DNA of 64,000 bases. It comes from Rhodohalobacter sulfatireducens (GTDB lineage: Bacteria > Bacteroidota > Rhodothermia > Balneolales > Balneolaceae). Where the stretch lies: contig NZ_JAKLWS010000009.1 in the NCBI RefSeq assembly GCF_022012475.1, positions 1-64,000 of the forward strand, written 5' to 3'. Below, one piece after another: positions 46,059-54,975 of this stretch; the first letter of the stretch is position 1; each line of letters opens with the position of its first letter. The position numbers and the translations under genes were made by a program. Below the pieces are notes generated by a model that searched no databases, was not told where the DNA came from, and worked only from the letters and a program-made list of their open reading frames with translations.

Positions 46059-47564
46059 TTATAACTCAACTGCTGTATGCTGATACATATTATTGAGTTC
46101 CGGATTCATTAAACCAACAGTGTTAAATGGCTCAATTCGCTTTCGGAATTTTTTAATCTCTTGATTGATCTGCGACTCTGATAGTTTATCAAGATTCAGA
46201 TTTTGAATCTGAGCAAATGAGTCTTCGATAATCTTCCTGATTTCAGGATGACCGGCACATAAAAAAGTATCAGGAGTTTCTCCCGCCAATCTCTTCTGTT
46301 CATATCGAATCGAAGCAATAAAATAGATCATAGTACACGCCGAAAAAAGATCAAAGAGTCCTCTTGTTTTATAACACATCGAAACGAGTAAATCTATGAC
46401 AGACAATTCACTATAAATTTTATCTTCATAACTTTTAAGAAGCTCCTTTCTCTCTTTTTTATTAACACTTGGATGAAATAATTTCAAAAGAACCTCTACC
46501 CCGCTTAATGTATATGCTATTCCTGTGCTATGGAGAGGGTCAACAAATCCTGCAGTATGTGGCAAGACCACCCATCCATTTCCATAAACTCGGTTTAGTT
46601 TTCGTTGAAGTCTACCTGTTTTTATAAACTGATTTGGCGATTTGGCAATTTCAGCATCAATAAAGAGATCCTGCAATGATGGATATTGCTGAATAATCGA
46701 TTTCCAAGACTCTTCAGGGATATTATCTGAGTATTTTTTTTGAGCTGACTCATCAAGGAGCATTCCGGCACTTAAACGGTTATTGTTAAATCGAAGCATC
46801 CAAATCCAGCCCTCTTCTATTAGATGATGAAGAGCCGAGAAATCAGGATTATAGGGATAGTCCGAGGTTTTCAATCCCTTTAATTTCAGATAGTCCAACC
46901 AATGAGCAACCTCCTCAAAATGAGTATAAATTGCTGAAGAATGGGTTTTGAAACCGCTCGAATGGCTTTGAGTATTGAGAAAATTACTTGAGAATTGTGG
47001 ACTCCCGCTCGCATCAATGATCCAATTGGATTTAACTTCTTTTATCCTTTGGCTTGTTTCCAGGAAAATAGACCATCTTTCTTTTTTAGGATCTCTCGAA
47101 AGTTTTTGAATGTTCGTCTGATCAAAAAAACACACGCCGGTTTCTACCGCTTTATTAACCAAAAAATGATCCACATCACTTCGAAGCCAGTTTGTATCGG
47201 AATTCTGGTCATTTTCGCTTGCAGCCACCAATAGTTCACTGTTATGGTTCTTATCGGAACTGAAACTCTGCCCTTTTTTGTGGTGGTAATAGCTGAAACC
47301 ACGTTTTAAACCACATACTACTTCCGGATGATTTCTTTGCCACTCACCGTACCTGGATAGTTTTTTGAGAAAAGATAAGTCATAATCATCTGCCAGATCG
47401 CGTAAAATCATGTCAGCAATAGGAGTTGATGATTCACCGATCGCAAATCGGGGATGTTGATCGTTTTCAATCAAACAAACAGAATAGCCCATTTTGGTTA
47501 AAGCCATTGAAATGATTGAACCTGAAAAACCTGAGCCTACGATTAAATAATCAAACCTCTTCAT
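46059..47564 (-). CDS. Flavin-dependent halogenase-like FAD oxidoreductase
   Basis: A 501-residue flavoprotein related to flavin-dependent halogenases and their oxidoreductase cousins. FAD-binding GSGFSG is at 10-15, followed by the RFAIGESSTPIADMIL segment (GES(T)-type loop, 41-56), LRSDVDHFLVNKAVETG, WIIDASG and the FVDPLHSTGIAYTLSG flavin motif near 345. Halogenases have a WxWxIP motif; here the region reads EGWIWMLRFNNN, with WIWMLR resembling but not matching it, and a candidate active-site lysine lies in CGLKRGFSYY near 84. Halogenation is therefore possible but unproven. The start overlaps the end of the radical SAM gene by 4 bases. Confidence 0.78.
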   Translation of the reverse strand: MKRFDYLIVGSGFSGSIISMALTKMGYSVCLIENDQHPRFAIGESSTPIADMILRDLADDYDLSFLKKLSRYGEWQRNHPEVVCGLKRGFSYYHHKKGQSFSSDKNHNSELLVAASENDQNSDTNWLRSDVDHFLVNKAVETGVCFFDQTNIQKLSRDPKKERWSIFLETSQRIKEVKSNWIIDASGSPQFSSNFLNTQSHSSGFKTHSSAIYTHFEEVAHWLDYLKLKGLKTSDYPYNPDFSALHHLIEEGWIWMLRFNNNRLSAGMLLDESAQKKYSDNIPEESWKSIIQQYPSLQDLFIDAEIAKSPNQFIKTGRLQRKLNRVYGNGWVVLPHTAGFVDPLHSTGIAYTLSGVEVLLKLFHPSVNKKERKELLKSYEDKIYSELSVIDLLVSMCYKTRGLFDLFSACTMIYFIASIRYEQKRLAGETPDTFLCAGHPEIRKIIEDSFAQIQNLNLDKLSESQINQEIKKFRKRIEPFNTVGLMNPELNNMYQHTAVEL

Positions 47565-48514
47565 ATATGAGCAGTTGGTGGATTACATTCACATTCAATT
47601 TCAGGTAATATTTTTTGAGTAAGATTCATTTCATCAAGTCGTCGCTTTCTTTCATTGAAACATTTATCACACTCAGAGAATCTTTCAAGGTCCCACAAAT
47701 CACAAAATACTCGTCCCCTGTTCATTTTTAATGCATCCGTAAATACCGATTCAAGAGCCAAAATAGTTGGGGGAGTATATTCACCAGTTTTCTTCAGCTC
47801 CTCCATGATTCCATTTCCATCACGTACCGGTATAACTGAACAAGCCGTGCATCCACTATCGAAGGCAAATTCAACGGATCTGAGCGTCCATTCAATATTT
47901 TTAAGTGGATCAGTCAGGAATGGCGGGTTCAAAAGAATAAATGAACGAACATCGATCTCATTATTAACCAAAAAATGAGTAGCTTCAAAAAAATCTTCCT
48001 TTGTGATCTGTTTATTTAACTTTGGTAGAACATCCGGATGAATCGTCTCAAGGCCCATTGCAATTTCAAGTGATCCGCTAAGCAGATCTCGAAATTCAAG
48101 AATAAAAGATCCAATCAGCTTAGGATGGTTTTCTACAATCACGTGCTCATAATCGCTGAGAAGTTCAGCTATCTGTTCATATTCACTGCGTGGGATCGCC
48201 TTTCCATCAAAAAAATTGCCGCTGTTATATAGTTTAATCACTTTAGCTGATGGCAAGCGTTCCATCGCATATTCAATTTGAGCGGGAATTGCCCCGGCAG
48301 GAGTTGGATCATCCAGGGTATGGCGCCACAGATCACACATCACGCACTTAAACGGACACTCACGATTTGTTAAAAATACTGTATTTACATCTTTGACCGA
48401 TCCATCCTTTTGCATTTCCTGCTCATGCAAATACATGTACGGCTTCTCCGGGTCTACTCTAACCTTCGATGGGCGGTACTTCTCTACGGTTCTATTACTT
48501 ATTTCGTGAATCAA
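47561..48514 (-). CDS. Radical SAM protein, Elp3/RaSEA-like
   Basis: A 317-residue radical SAM enzyme. The cluster motif CPFKCVMC gives C53, C57 and C60 (CX3CX2C). The barrel continues with VIKLYNSGNFFDG, VENHPKLIG and LEIAMGLETIHPDVLPKLNK, patterns seen in the Elp3/MiaB-like and archaeosine-synthase-partner (RaSEA-like) branches. A C-terminal cysteine group (RVFCDLW, SECDKC, ECEC) could hold a second metal site. The only start is TTG at 48514. It is translationally coupled to the halogenase-like flavoprotein, so the two probably modify the same molecule. The substrate is unknown. Confidence 0.83.
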   Translation of the reverse strand: MIHEISNRTVEKYRPSKVRVDPEKPYMYLHEQEMQKDGSVKDVNTVFLTNRECPFKCVMCDLWRHTLDDPTPAGAIPAQIEYAMERLPSAKVIKLYNSGNFFDGKAIPRSEYEQIAELLSDYEHVIVENHPKLIGSFILEFRDLLSGSLEIAMGLETIHPDVLPKLNKQITKEDFFEATHFLVNNEIDVRSFILLNPPFLTDPLKNIEWTLRSVEFAFDSGCTACSVIPVRDGNGIMEELKKTGEYTPPTILALESVFTDALKMNRGRVFCDLWDLERFSECDKCFNERKRRLDEMNLTQKILPEIECECNPPTAHI

Positions 48515-48660
48515 ATAATGATTTTTTAATCAGTTAATATTACCAACCTTTAGATTATGATACCATTTTCAGTTCGTTTTTAACAGGTTAATTGATCTGT
48601 AAAATTGCAGTTTTTTATTATCTTTGATTCAAAATAATTCAACCTCAGATATAGAATTTC

Positions 48661-50118
48661 GTGGCCATTCTAAAACGGTTTCTGTTCCTGGCAATTTTTT
48701 TTTCAATCATCTCTTTGCCTAATCTATACGGACAATTTTCAATTGAAACGTCAGGAATTTTTAGTTCTGAAAATACAACTCCATTTTGGTTTCAATCCAA
48801 CCGATATGGTGTGTACTCAGACGAAGGCAGCCAGTTTATGTCCAGATTGCAATACCATAATTCGTATGATACAGAGAACATTGATATTCTTTATGGTGCA
48901 AGTGCCATCGCTCGGCCGGGTGACCGATCAACTCTCTCATTTAACCAGGGATATCTGAAAGTTCGGGGATATGGACTTGAGTTTTCGGGAGGGCGTTTTA
49001 TGGATCCCTCACCTCTTTTTTATGATAATGAGCTCGGCATGGGATCTCTTGGAGTCAGCACGAATGCAACTCCTATTCCAAAATTAAAATTAGGATTACA
49101 TGACTGGTTAACCGTTCCCTACACAAACGACTTCCTGCAAGTATTCGGATATATCACTCATGGATGGCTCGGGAGTGCTCGTTTTGGAAGCGATGTTCTT
49201 CTGCATGAAAAAGCCGGATACTTTAAAATTGGGGGTGATCGAGTCCTAAATTTTTATGGTGGACTTGTACATTATGTAATTTGGGGCGGTAGTACGCCAG
49301 AAGAAGGTAATATACCCAGTGGATTATCGGATTTTATTGACGTTTTCTTTGCGCAGAGTGGCGATGCATCTACTCCCGGGAGTGAGGAAGCGTATGTCCT
49401 GGGGAATCAATTAGGTACGTGGGCTTTCGGCTCTCTGATAGATCTTAATGAAGCAGATATTTCTGTTTACCTGCAATCACCTATCGAAACCAAGTACGAC
49501 TTAAAACTCAGTAATATGAGTGATATTCTTACCGGTGTTTCTGTTAATTTTTCTGAAGAGTTGAAGCTGCCAATAGATAGTTTTGTGTACGAATATATGT
49601 ATACAAAAAATCAGAGTGGGCCCAGGCGGTTAAACCCCGATGCCGATCCGAGTATTGATAAATACAGGGGAAACCAAAATTACTATAACCATGAGATTTA
49701 TGAGACTGGCTGGGCTTATCAATTGAGAACCATCGGGAATCCACTTTTTAAACCAGACCCGGATTCTCTGGGAATCCTTAATAACCGGATTGTGGCTCAT
49801 CATATTGGTTTAGAGTCGAGCTTCAGTCAAACGAAGATTTTTGGAAAAATTACATACAGCAAGAATTTCGGCAAGCGATGTGATAATCGTGTACCGGATT
49901 TGGGAGAGGGGGAACTTTTTGGAATCCAGTGCGATAACGAAGTAAAAATAGGATCAAGCCGATCTCTCACGCAATGGTCATTTTTAGCCGGTGCAGAATT
50001 TCCACTGCCAATTAATCTGAATGAAAATATCCGACTTCGCTTAGAAGCTGCTTTTGATGATGGAATCCTTTTTGGAGACCAATTCGGAGTACTAACCAGT
50101 ATTAAGTGGACTCTTTAA
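48661..50118 (+). CDS. Wzi-family capsule assembly outer-membrane protein
   Basis: A 485-residue exported beta-barrel protein (signal peptide cleaved near NLYGQF, residue 25). The mature sequence alternates short beta strands with loops, starting with TPFWFQSNRYGVYSDEGSQF and FNQGYLKVRGYGLEFSGGR, and ends with a strand pair closing in SIKWTL, suited for outer-membrane insertion. This matches the capsule-assembly Wzi family of Bacteroidota. It begins with GTG and has a TATCTTTG box at 48619-48626, a possible -7 element. No capsule synthesis genes are adjacent, so its role in capsule attachment is by family only. Confidence 0.8.
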   Translation: MAILKRFLFLAIFFSIISLPNLYGQFSIETSGIFSSENTTPFWFQSNRYGVYSDEGSQFMSRLQYHNSYDTENIDILYGASAIARPGDRSTLSFNQGYLKVRGYGLEFSGGRFMDPSPLFYDNELGMGSLGVSTNATPIPKLKLGLHDWLTVPYTNDFLQVFGYITHGWLGSARFGSDVLLHEKAGYFKIGGDRVLNFYGGLVHYVIWGGSTPEEGNIPSGLSDFIDVFFAQSGDASTPGSEEAYVLGNQLGTWAFGSLIDLNEADISVYLQSPIETKYDLKLSNMSDILTGVSVNFSEELKLPIDSFVYEYMYTKNQSGPRRLNPDADPSIDKYRGNQNYYNHEIYETGWAYQLRTIGNPLFKPDPDSLGILNNRIVAHHIGLESSFSQTKIFGKITYSKNFGKRCDNRVPDLGEGELFGIQCDNEVKIGSSRSLTQWSFLAGAEFPLPINLNENIRLRLEAAFDDGILFGDQFGVLTSIKWTL

Positions 50119-50122
50119 AAGT

Positions 50123-50193
50123 AAAAAAATTCATCGGATGAGCATTTCAATCAACAACTGATATAAAGTTTTATTACTCACTCATCCGATGAA
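50123..50193 (-). terminator. Terminator of the asparagine-synthetase-like gene
   Basis: Arms TTCATCGGATGAG (50130-50142) and CTCATCCGATGAA (50181-50193) are perfectly complementary over 13 bases with a 38-base loop. On the minus strand seven T residues follow (complement of 50123-50129). It lies between converging genes and may stop the Wzi transcript as well. Confidence 0.75.
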
Positions 50194-50212
50194 AAAATAT
50201 TAATTGGCTCTA

Positions 50213-51574
50213 TCACTTATACAGAGATCTGAAATAATCCCGGTAAACCATTTCATTATCCGGGAAAACCTTCTCAAAATCATCCATCTTTACAGTACCA
50301 TGCTGCATTCTTCGCTTTGGAAAAACCGGCATATTCAATCCGGTTATGGCTTTTACTCCTCGTTGAACGATCTCACCTTTTAAAGCATAAAGCTCTTCAT
50401 GTTTCCAGTCCGTTAACTGAATGAATGGGATCCCTTCCGAAACTTCAATCACATTGGGAAGTGAATAGGGACTGAACCCCTCAAAACCATAGTAATCAGC
50501 AGTAGCATATGTTCGAACACTTCCACGGCTTTGGCCTCCGCTATATGTTAATGAATGCTTAATTTTATCGACACCCCAACCTTCATGATAGAGCAATGAA
50601 TTATTCAGAACACTGCGAATGGTAAGTTCAGGATTCTCTTCGATAGGGTAAGACTTAAGGTTTTCATCTCCCCCGTCTCCATCAACAAGATATTTCCAGT
50701 TTGGATATTTCTTCCTGATCAATTTACAGAGAGCTAATGCGGTGGTTGCGGCTTCTACATCCCGTTGTTTATAATCCTCAATAACTCGAATGGTCTGTTT
50801 GTAATCCAAATCTGAAAGCTCACCTTCTATTACTTCCAGGAACATGCTTAGATCCAGTGAATCCAGGAATTCATATGCCTGTGATGCATCCGGACCATTA
50901 TTGACAGAAAGTGTAAATGCTTTTAATCGAGCCGGTGACTCTCCCCTCTTTAGTAACAAATTATATAAAGTCAGAAATACAGAACCACTGTCTATACCTC
51001 CGGAAAAAAGAACTCCAATGGGTTCATCCTTAGGAATTGAATCCAACCATTTCCCTAATTCATTTGCCATGGCACCAACATAGGCTTCGCCAATTTGATT
51101 GAGGTCGGCATTGATTTGATTCCGTTCGGGAGTAAAATAACGCTTGTAATCCGGGTTCGGATCCGGGCAGCCCACAACATCCAGTTTTGTGACATAATGA
51201 GCAGGTACCATTCGGGTATAATCCGGACGAAATTGATGGTGTAAATCTAACTCTTTAAGGTAATCATAGATATGATCTATCCTTTCAGCAACCACAAGCA
51301 GTGGTCCGTCAACTTGTTTAGCCATGAAATATCGCATGGGCCGTCCAATTGATCGAGCCATGCGAACTTGTTGGCCCTGCTTGGTTACAATAGCAAAACT
51401 ACCGTCAATGTTTCGGACTTCTTCAGGGTCACCATTTGCTACGATATCTTCAGCCTCTTTGTGAGACATGTTAAATATTTGATTTTTATCTGGATCAATC
51501 AGATTGGCAAAATCGTGGAGTTTTTGAATAATCTTAGGCATGGAAATCAGTCTTTTATCATGTTGTGTTTTCAT
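50213..51574 (-). CDS. Asparagine-synthetase-like protein with degenerate glutaminase domain
   Basis: A 453-residue relative of class B asparagine synthetase. The C-terminal synthetase domain is intact: pyrophosphate motif LFSGGIDSG at 189-197, VDGDGGDENL near 292, and PVFPKRRMQHG near the end. The N-terminal part keeps only later strands of the glutamine-amidotransferase fold (NIDGSFAIV, RSIGRPMRYF). It lacks the terminal Cys2 nucleophile and the substrate arginine motif, so it cannot hydrolyse glutamine. It may use ammonia, or form an amide or adenylate on another substrate, as beta-lactam synthetases do. ATG 51574 is used; M12 is an alternative start. Confidence 0.82.
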   Translation of the reverse strand: MKTQHDKRLISMPKIIQKLHDFANLIDPDKNQIFNMSHKEAEDIVANGDPEEVRNIDGSFAIVTKQGQQVRMARSIGRPMRYFMAKQVDGPLLVVAERIDHIYDYLKELDLHHQFRPDYTRMVPAHYVTKLDVVGCPDPNPDYKRYFTPERNQINADLNQIGEAYVGAMANELGKWLDSIPKDEPIGVLFSGGIDSGSVFLTLYNLLLKRGESPARLKAFTLSVNNGPDASQAYEFLDSLDLSMFLEVIEGELSDLDYKQTIRVIEDYKQRDVEAATTALALCKLIRKKYPNWKYLVDGDGGDENLKSYPIEENPELTIRSVLNNSLLYHEGWGVDKIKHSLTYSGGQSRGSVRTYATADYYGFEGFSPYSLPNVIEVSEGIPFIQLTDWKHEELYALKGEIVQRGVKAITGLNMPVFPKRRMQHGTVKMDDFEKVFPDNEMVYRDYFRSLYK

Positions 51575-51640
51575 TTGATGAAAACGATGTAGTCTGGATT
51601 AAGTTTGAAATGTACTCACTATCTGGGAAAAAATAATAAC

Positions 51641-52099
51641 CTATTCAGGAATTCTTGAATCAAACTGAAAATTGAATACCTCTTTAATTTTTACCTTATC
51701 CATTTGAGGATGAGCGGGATTGATCAAAACATTCCAGTCTGTTCGTACCAAAGCTGACGGCACTTGCAGCATCAGGCTTGCCCCGGACTGTACCCATCTG
51801 CTTCCTATCCTTGCTAATTCATGTGGTGAAGGATAATCCATCCAATTATCGGGTAATTCGTTAGGGTCAACACTTTTAAGTGCAATGGATGAAGGTATCG
51901 ACAACACCAATAAACTCAAATCATTCGGAATTTCTGAAATGGGAGTATGAGCAAGTATTTCAAGAGCAGCCAGGGATTCATTCTGAGAGGCATAAAGCAT
52001 TGCCGTTCCTTGTTCATTCCATCGTCCTCCAAATCTTCTTGAACCCTCACCGCTCAAATCACGAATGTATTGTTTTTTCGTAATTCTGAAAAGATCCAT
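51641..52099 (-). CDS. RES-domain toxin
   Basis: A 152-residue RES family toxin. RES toxins deplete cellular NAD+ by an ADP-ribosyltransferase-like fold. The family pattern is visible: LFRITKKQYI at the start, GSRRFGGRWNEQG with the conserved arginine/glycine/tryptophan run, MLYASQNESLAALEIL with the conserved tyrosine, serine and glutamate, and the late NVLINPAHP. It starts one base inside the stop of the antitoxin gene (TGATG), the usual antitoxin-first order. Confidence 0.92.
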   Translation of the reverse strand: MDLFRITKKQYIRDLSGEGSRRFGGRWNEQGTAMLYASQNESLAALEILAHTPISEIPNDLSLLVLSIPSSIALKSVDPNELPDNWMDYPSPHELARIGSRWVQSGASLMLQVPSALVRTDWNVLINPAHPQMDKVKIKEVFNFQFDSRIPE

Positions 52100-52527
52100 C
52101 AGGAATACACACCATGTTCCAGCCTTCCAAGTTCATTCATTATCATTCGGATGCCAAAACTTGTATCAAGCAGGCTCAGAGGAGTTTGGCCACCCAAACC
52201 AACTAATGAGCTTTGCAACCACCGCTGAAAGGATTCTCTGTTATCAAAGACTTCAGCTCCTTTGGCGAATACTTCTGCAATGAGAAGAGCATGATCGGAT
52301 ACTTCTCGTGGGAGAAGATCTCCTCCACTGTAGCGTTGAATGGTTCGAAGGGAAACAGGCAGTAATTCAGTGAATTGCTTTATTGACAGACCACCAATTT
52401 CTGCGAGTTTTTGAAGTGATTTTTTTGAGATTCCAAGACGAGCCAACTCTACCAAATTCATCGACGAAGATGTTTCGTAGGATACTGCAGCTTCTCTAAG
52501 AATATTATCTATGGATTCTATACTCAT
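52099..52527 (-). CDS. Xre/MbcA/ParS-type antitoxin of the RES toxin
   Basis: A 142-residue antitoxin. The N-terminal half has an Xre-like helix-turn-helix (ISKKSLQKLAEIGGLSIKQFTELLPVSLRTIQRY), and the C-terminal half is the toxin-binding domain (HALLIAEVFAKGAEVFDNRESFQRWL ... SLLDTSFGIRMIMNELGRLEHG). The complex would neutralise the RES toxin and repress its own promoter. The start is put at ATG 52527; the longer frame begins with TTG at 52539 and would run into the operator-like repeat upstream. Confidence 0.92.
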   Translation of the reverse strand: MSIESIDNILREAAVSYETSSSMNLVELARLGISKKSLQKLAEIGGLSIKQFTELLPVSLRTIQRYSGGDLLPREVSDHALLIAEVFAKGAEVFDNRESFQRWLQSSLVGLGGQTPLSLLDTSFGIRMIMNELGRLEHGVYS

Positions 52528-52537
52528 GGAAATATGC

Positions 52538-52564
52538 AATTTGTCATTATTCTAACGACAAATT
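52538..52564. promoter_or_regulatory. Inverted-repeat operator of the Xre-RES operon
   Basis: AATTTGTC (52538-52545) and GACAAATT (52557-52564) are perfect 8-base inverted arms with an 11-base spacer, ending 11 bases upstream of the antitoxin ATG. This fits an autoregulatory site bound by the antitoxin dimer. Confidence 0.55.
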
Positions 52565-52608
52565 ACATATTTTCTTTTGATTTAAAAACCATGAGTCAAA
52601 AAAAATTT

Positions 52609-53664
52609 CTATTCTATGCCTAATATTTTCTTATTCAGCTCTGTATCTCCACCGCCACCGGCAAAATCATCAAATGCTTTTTCGGTAACCTGGATGATAT
52701 AATCGCTGATTAGCTCCGCACCCTCTTTAGCACCCTGTTCAGGATGTTTAATGCAGCACTCCCACTCTAAGACAGCCCAGCAATCGATATCATATTGAGA
52801 GAGTTTAGTAAAGATACTTCTGAAGTCAACCTGCCCGTCGCCAATTGATCGGAAACGTCCCGGTCGATCGATCCAGCTTTCATAGCCTCCATAGACACCT
52901 GCTCTTCCGGTAGGATTGAACTCAGCATCTTTCACATGGAATGCCTCAATGTAGTCTTTGTATATATCGATAAATTCCAGGTAATCTAACTGCTGAAGAA
53001 CAAAGTGACTTGGATCGTAAAGAATTCTCGCTCGACGATGGTTATCAGTTGCTTCAAGGAATTTTTCATAAGTAATTCCATCGTGAAGATCCTCTCCGGG
53101 ATGCAGTTCGTAGCAAACATCAACGCCATTTTCATCAAACTCGTCCAGAATCGGTTTCCAGAGTTTAGCAAGTTCAGCGAAACCGTCTTCAACAAGCCCG
53201 GCCGGGCGTTGAGGCCATGGATAAACCGTATGCCACATTAGTGCTCCGGAAAATGTTATGTGTGCATCCAACCCTAAATTTTTGCTGGCCTTAGCAGTAT
53301 ATTTTAACTGCTGAATGGCCCACTCCTGTCTCTCTTTCGGTTTCCCGTGTAGTTCTTCGGGAGCGAAAGCATCAAACATGGTATCATACGCAGGGTGAAC
53401 TGCCACAAGCTGACCAATTAAATGAGAAGCCAGCTCGGTGATTACAACACCGGTCTCTTCAATTTTACCTTTGTACTCATCAGCAAACGTTTTGCTTTCG
53501 GCAAGTTTTTTCACATCTATCAAACCGGTTTCCCATGTGGGAATCTGTACCCCTTTGTAGCCAAGTGATTTTGCCCACTTGCAAAGTGATATGAGATCAT
53601 TAAACGGTTCTTCATCTCCTACAAATTGTGCCAGAAATATGGCGGGTCCTTTTACAGTTTTCAT
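52609..53664 (-). CDS. Sugar phosphate isomerase/epimerase-family TIM barrel
   Basis: A 351-residue cytoplasmic xylose-isomerase-like barrel. Landmarks: YKGVQIPTWETGLIDV, the SHLIGQLVAVHPAYD loop, DAHITFSGALMWHTVYPWPQRP, VCYELHPGEDLHDG with a metal-binding glutamate and histidine, ILYDPSHFVLQQLDY, EAFHVKDAEF and WAVLEWECC. It probably isomerises or cleaves an oxidised sugar or inositol-like compound. It overlaps the upstream Gfo/Idh/MocA gene by 4 bases, a pairing seen in many sugar and inositol catabolic units. Confidence 0.9.
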   Translation of the reverse strand: MKTVKGPAIFLAQFVGDEEPFNDLISLCKWAKSLGYKGVQIPTWETGLIDVKKLAESKTFADEYKGKIEETGVVITELASHLIGQLVAVHPAYDTMFDAFAPEELHGKPKERQEWAIQQLKYTAKASKNLGLDAHITFSGALMWHTVYPWPQRPAGLVEDGFAELAKLWKPILDEFDENGVDVCYELHPGEDLHDGITYEKFLEATDNHRRARILYDPSHFVLQQLDYLEFIDIYKDYIEAFHVKDAEFNPTGRAGVYGGYESWIDRPGRFRSIGDGQVDFRSIFTKLSQYDIDCWAVLEWECCIKHPEQGAKEGAELISDYIIQVTEKAFDDFAGGGGDTELNKKILGIE

Positions 53665-54818
53665 AATTCAATGGGTGTCCATTTAGTTTCAGATTTGCTT
53701 GATTCAATCATTGTGTCAACAAAAACCATTCCGCGAATACCATCTACAACATCAGGGAAATCATAATCAGAGGCTGATTTGTACTCTCCTGACTGATGAT
53801 CCACGACAGCTTGATGGAATGCCACATAAATATTGGCAAATGCCTCAAGATATCCTTCCGGGTGGCCAGCTGGTGTTCTTGTATTGGCCTGGGCTAAATC
53901 GGAAAGATAACCCGTACCTGCACGGATAATTTGGTGCGGTCCTTCAAGGGGTTTATAAAGCAGAGTATTTTGATCTGACTGTTTCCATTCTACCCCTGCC
54001 TTTTCACCATAAACACGAACTTTAATATCATTCTCTTCACCCGTCGCAATCTGGCTGACCATTAAAACTCCTGTTGCTCCATCTTCAAATTTCAAGAGTG
54101 CAGCAGCGTTGTCATCGAGCTTACGGCCCTCAACTTTTGTGTTTATATCAGCACAAATATGAGTAATGTTCAACCCGGTAACATATTCCGCCAGATTTGC
54201 GGCATGGGTTCCAATATCGCCAATCGAACCTCCCGCGCCAGATCGTTCGGGATCTGTTCGCCAGGATGCCTGCTTATTTCCCTCTTCTTCCAAAGGCACT
54301 GAGAGCCATCCTTGAGGATATTCAACATACACTTGTCGAATTTTTCCGAGTTTACCCTCACGAACATATTCTTTGGCTTCCTTCACCATTGGATAGCCGG
54401 TGTACGTATGTGTAAGCGCCAAGACCAATCCAGTGTCATCTACAACCTCTTTTAAATCTCGTGCCTCTTGTGTACTAAATGCCAGGGGCTTATCAATAAT
54501 CACATGAAATCCATGTTCCAAAGCCATTTTAGCCGGATCAAAATGAACGTGATTTGGAGTAACAATAGAGACTACATCAATTCGCTCATCTTCAGGCAGT
54601 TGACTCTCCTTTTCCATCATCTCCTTGTATGATCCATAGGTGCGATTGGGATCAATACCCAGTGCCTCCCCTGTCTTTTTCGATTTATCAGGACTGCTGC
54701 TGAAAGCACCAGCAACCAATGAAAATTTACTGTCCAATGCAGCGGCCTTTCTGTGAACTTCCCCAATGAAAGCATCAAGGCTGCCACCAACCATTCCATA
54801 TTTTAATTTTTTGCTCAT
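53661..54818 (-). CDS. Gfo/Idh/MocA-family oxidoreductase
   Basis: A 385-residue NAD(P)-dependent sugar or inositol dehydrogenase. The N-terminal Rossmann loop reads YGMVGGSLDAFIGEVHRKAA, followed by DVVSIVTPNHVHFDPAKMAL, the catalytic-lysine motif IDKPLAFST (usually EKP), and the GGSIGDIGTHAANLAEYVTG segment with the active-site aspartate and histidine. Its ATG starts a two-gene unit with the TIM-barrel protein, and it diverges from the NupG-like permease. A LacI-type palindrome lies between them. Confidence 0.92.
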   Translation of the reverse strand: MSKKLKYGMVGGSLDAFIGEVHRKAAALDSKFSLVAGAFSSSPDKSKKTGEALGIDPNRTYGSYKEMMEKESQLPEDERIDVVSIVTPNHVHFDPAKMALEHGFHVIIDKPLAFSTQEARDLKEVVDDTGLVLALTHTYTGYPMVKEAKEYVREGKLGKIRQVYVEYPQGWLSVPLEEEGNKQASWRTDPERSGAGGSIGDIGTHAANLAEYVTGLNITHICADINTKVEGRKLDDNAAALLKFEDGATGVLMVSQIATGEENDIKVRVYGEKAGVEWKQSDQNTLLYKPLEGPHQIIRAGTGYLSDLAQANTRTPAGHPEGYLEAFANIYVAFHQAVVDHQSGEYKSASDYDFPDVVDGIRGMVFVDTMIESSKSETKWTPIEL

Positions 54819-54881
54819 TGTTATGATATCTAGCTTTAGTTTTTTTTATGCTGTTTAGAAATAACGAAGTTTTAGAAAATC

Positions 54882-54896
54882 TGCAAACGTTTATCA
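54882..54896. promoter_or_regulatory. Possible LacI-family operator between sugar genes
   Basis: TGCAAACGTTTATCA contains the self-complementary core AAACGTTT and resembles LacI-family sites (TGnAAnCGnTTnCA) with mismatches in the right arm. It sits between the divergent dehydrogenase and permease genes, 79 bases before the permease ATG. No regulator gene is in the window. Confidence 0.35.
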
Positions 54897-54975
54897 TGCT
54901 TTTACTTGCACTTAACGTTCATAAAATGAATATTCTTCGAGATTAAATACTAACCAAATTTAATAAAGTCTTCCC

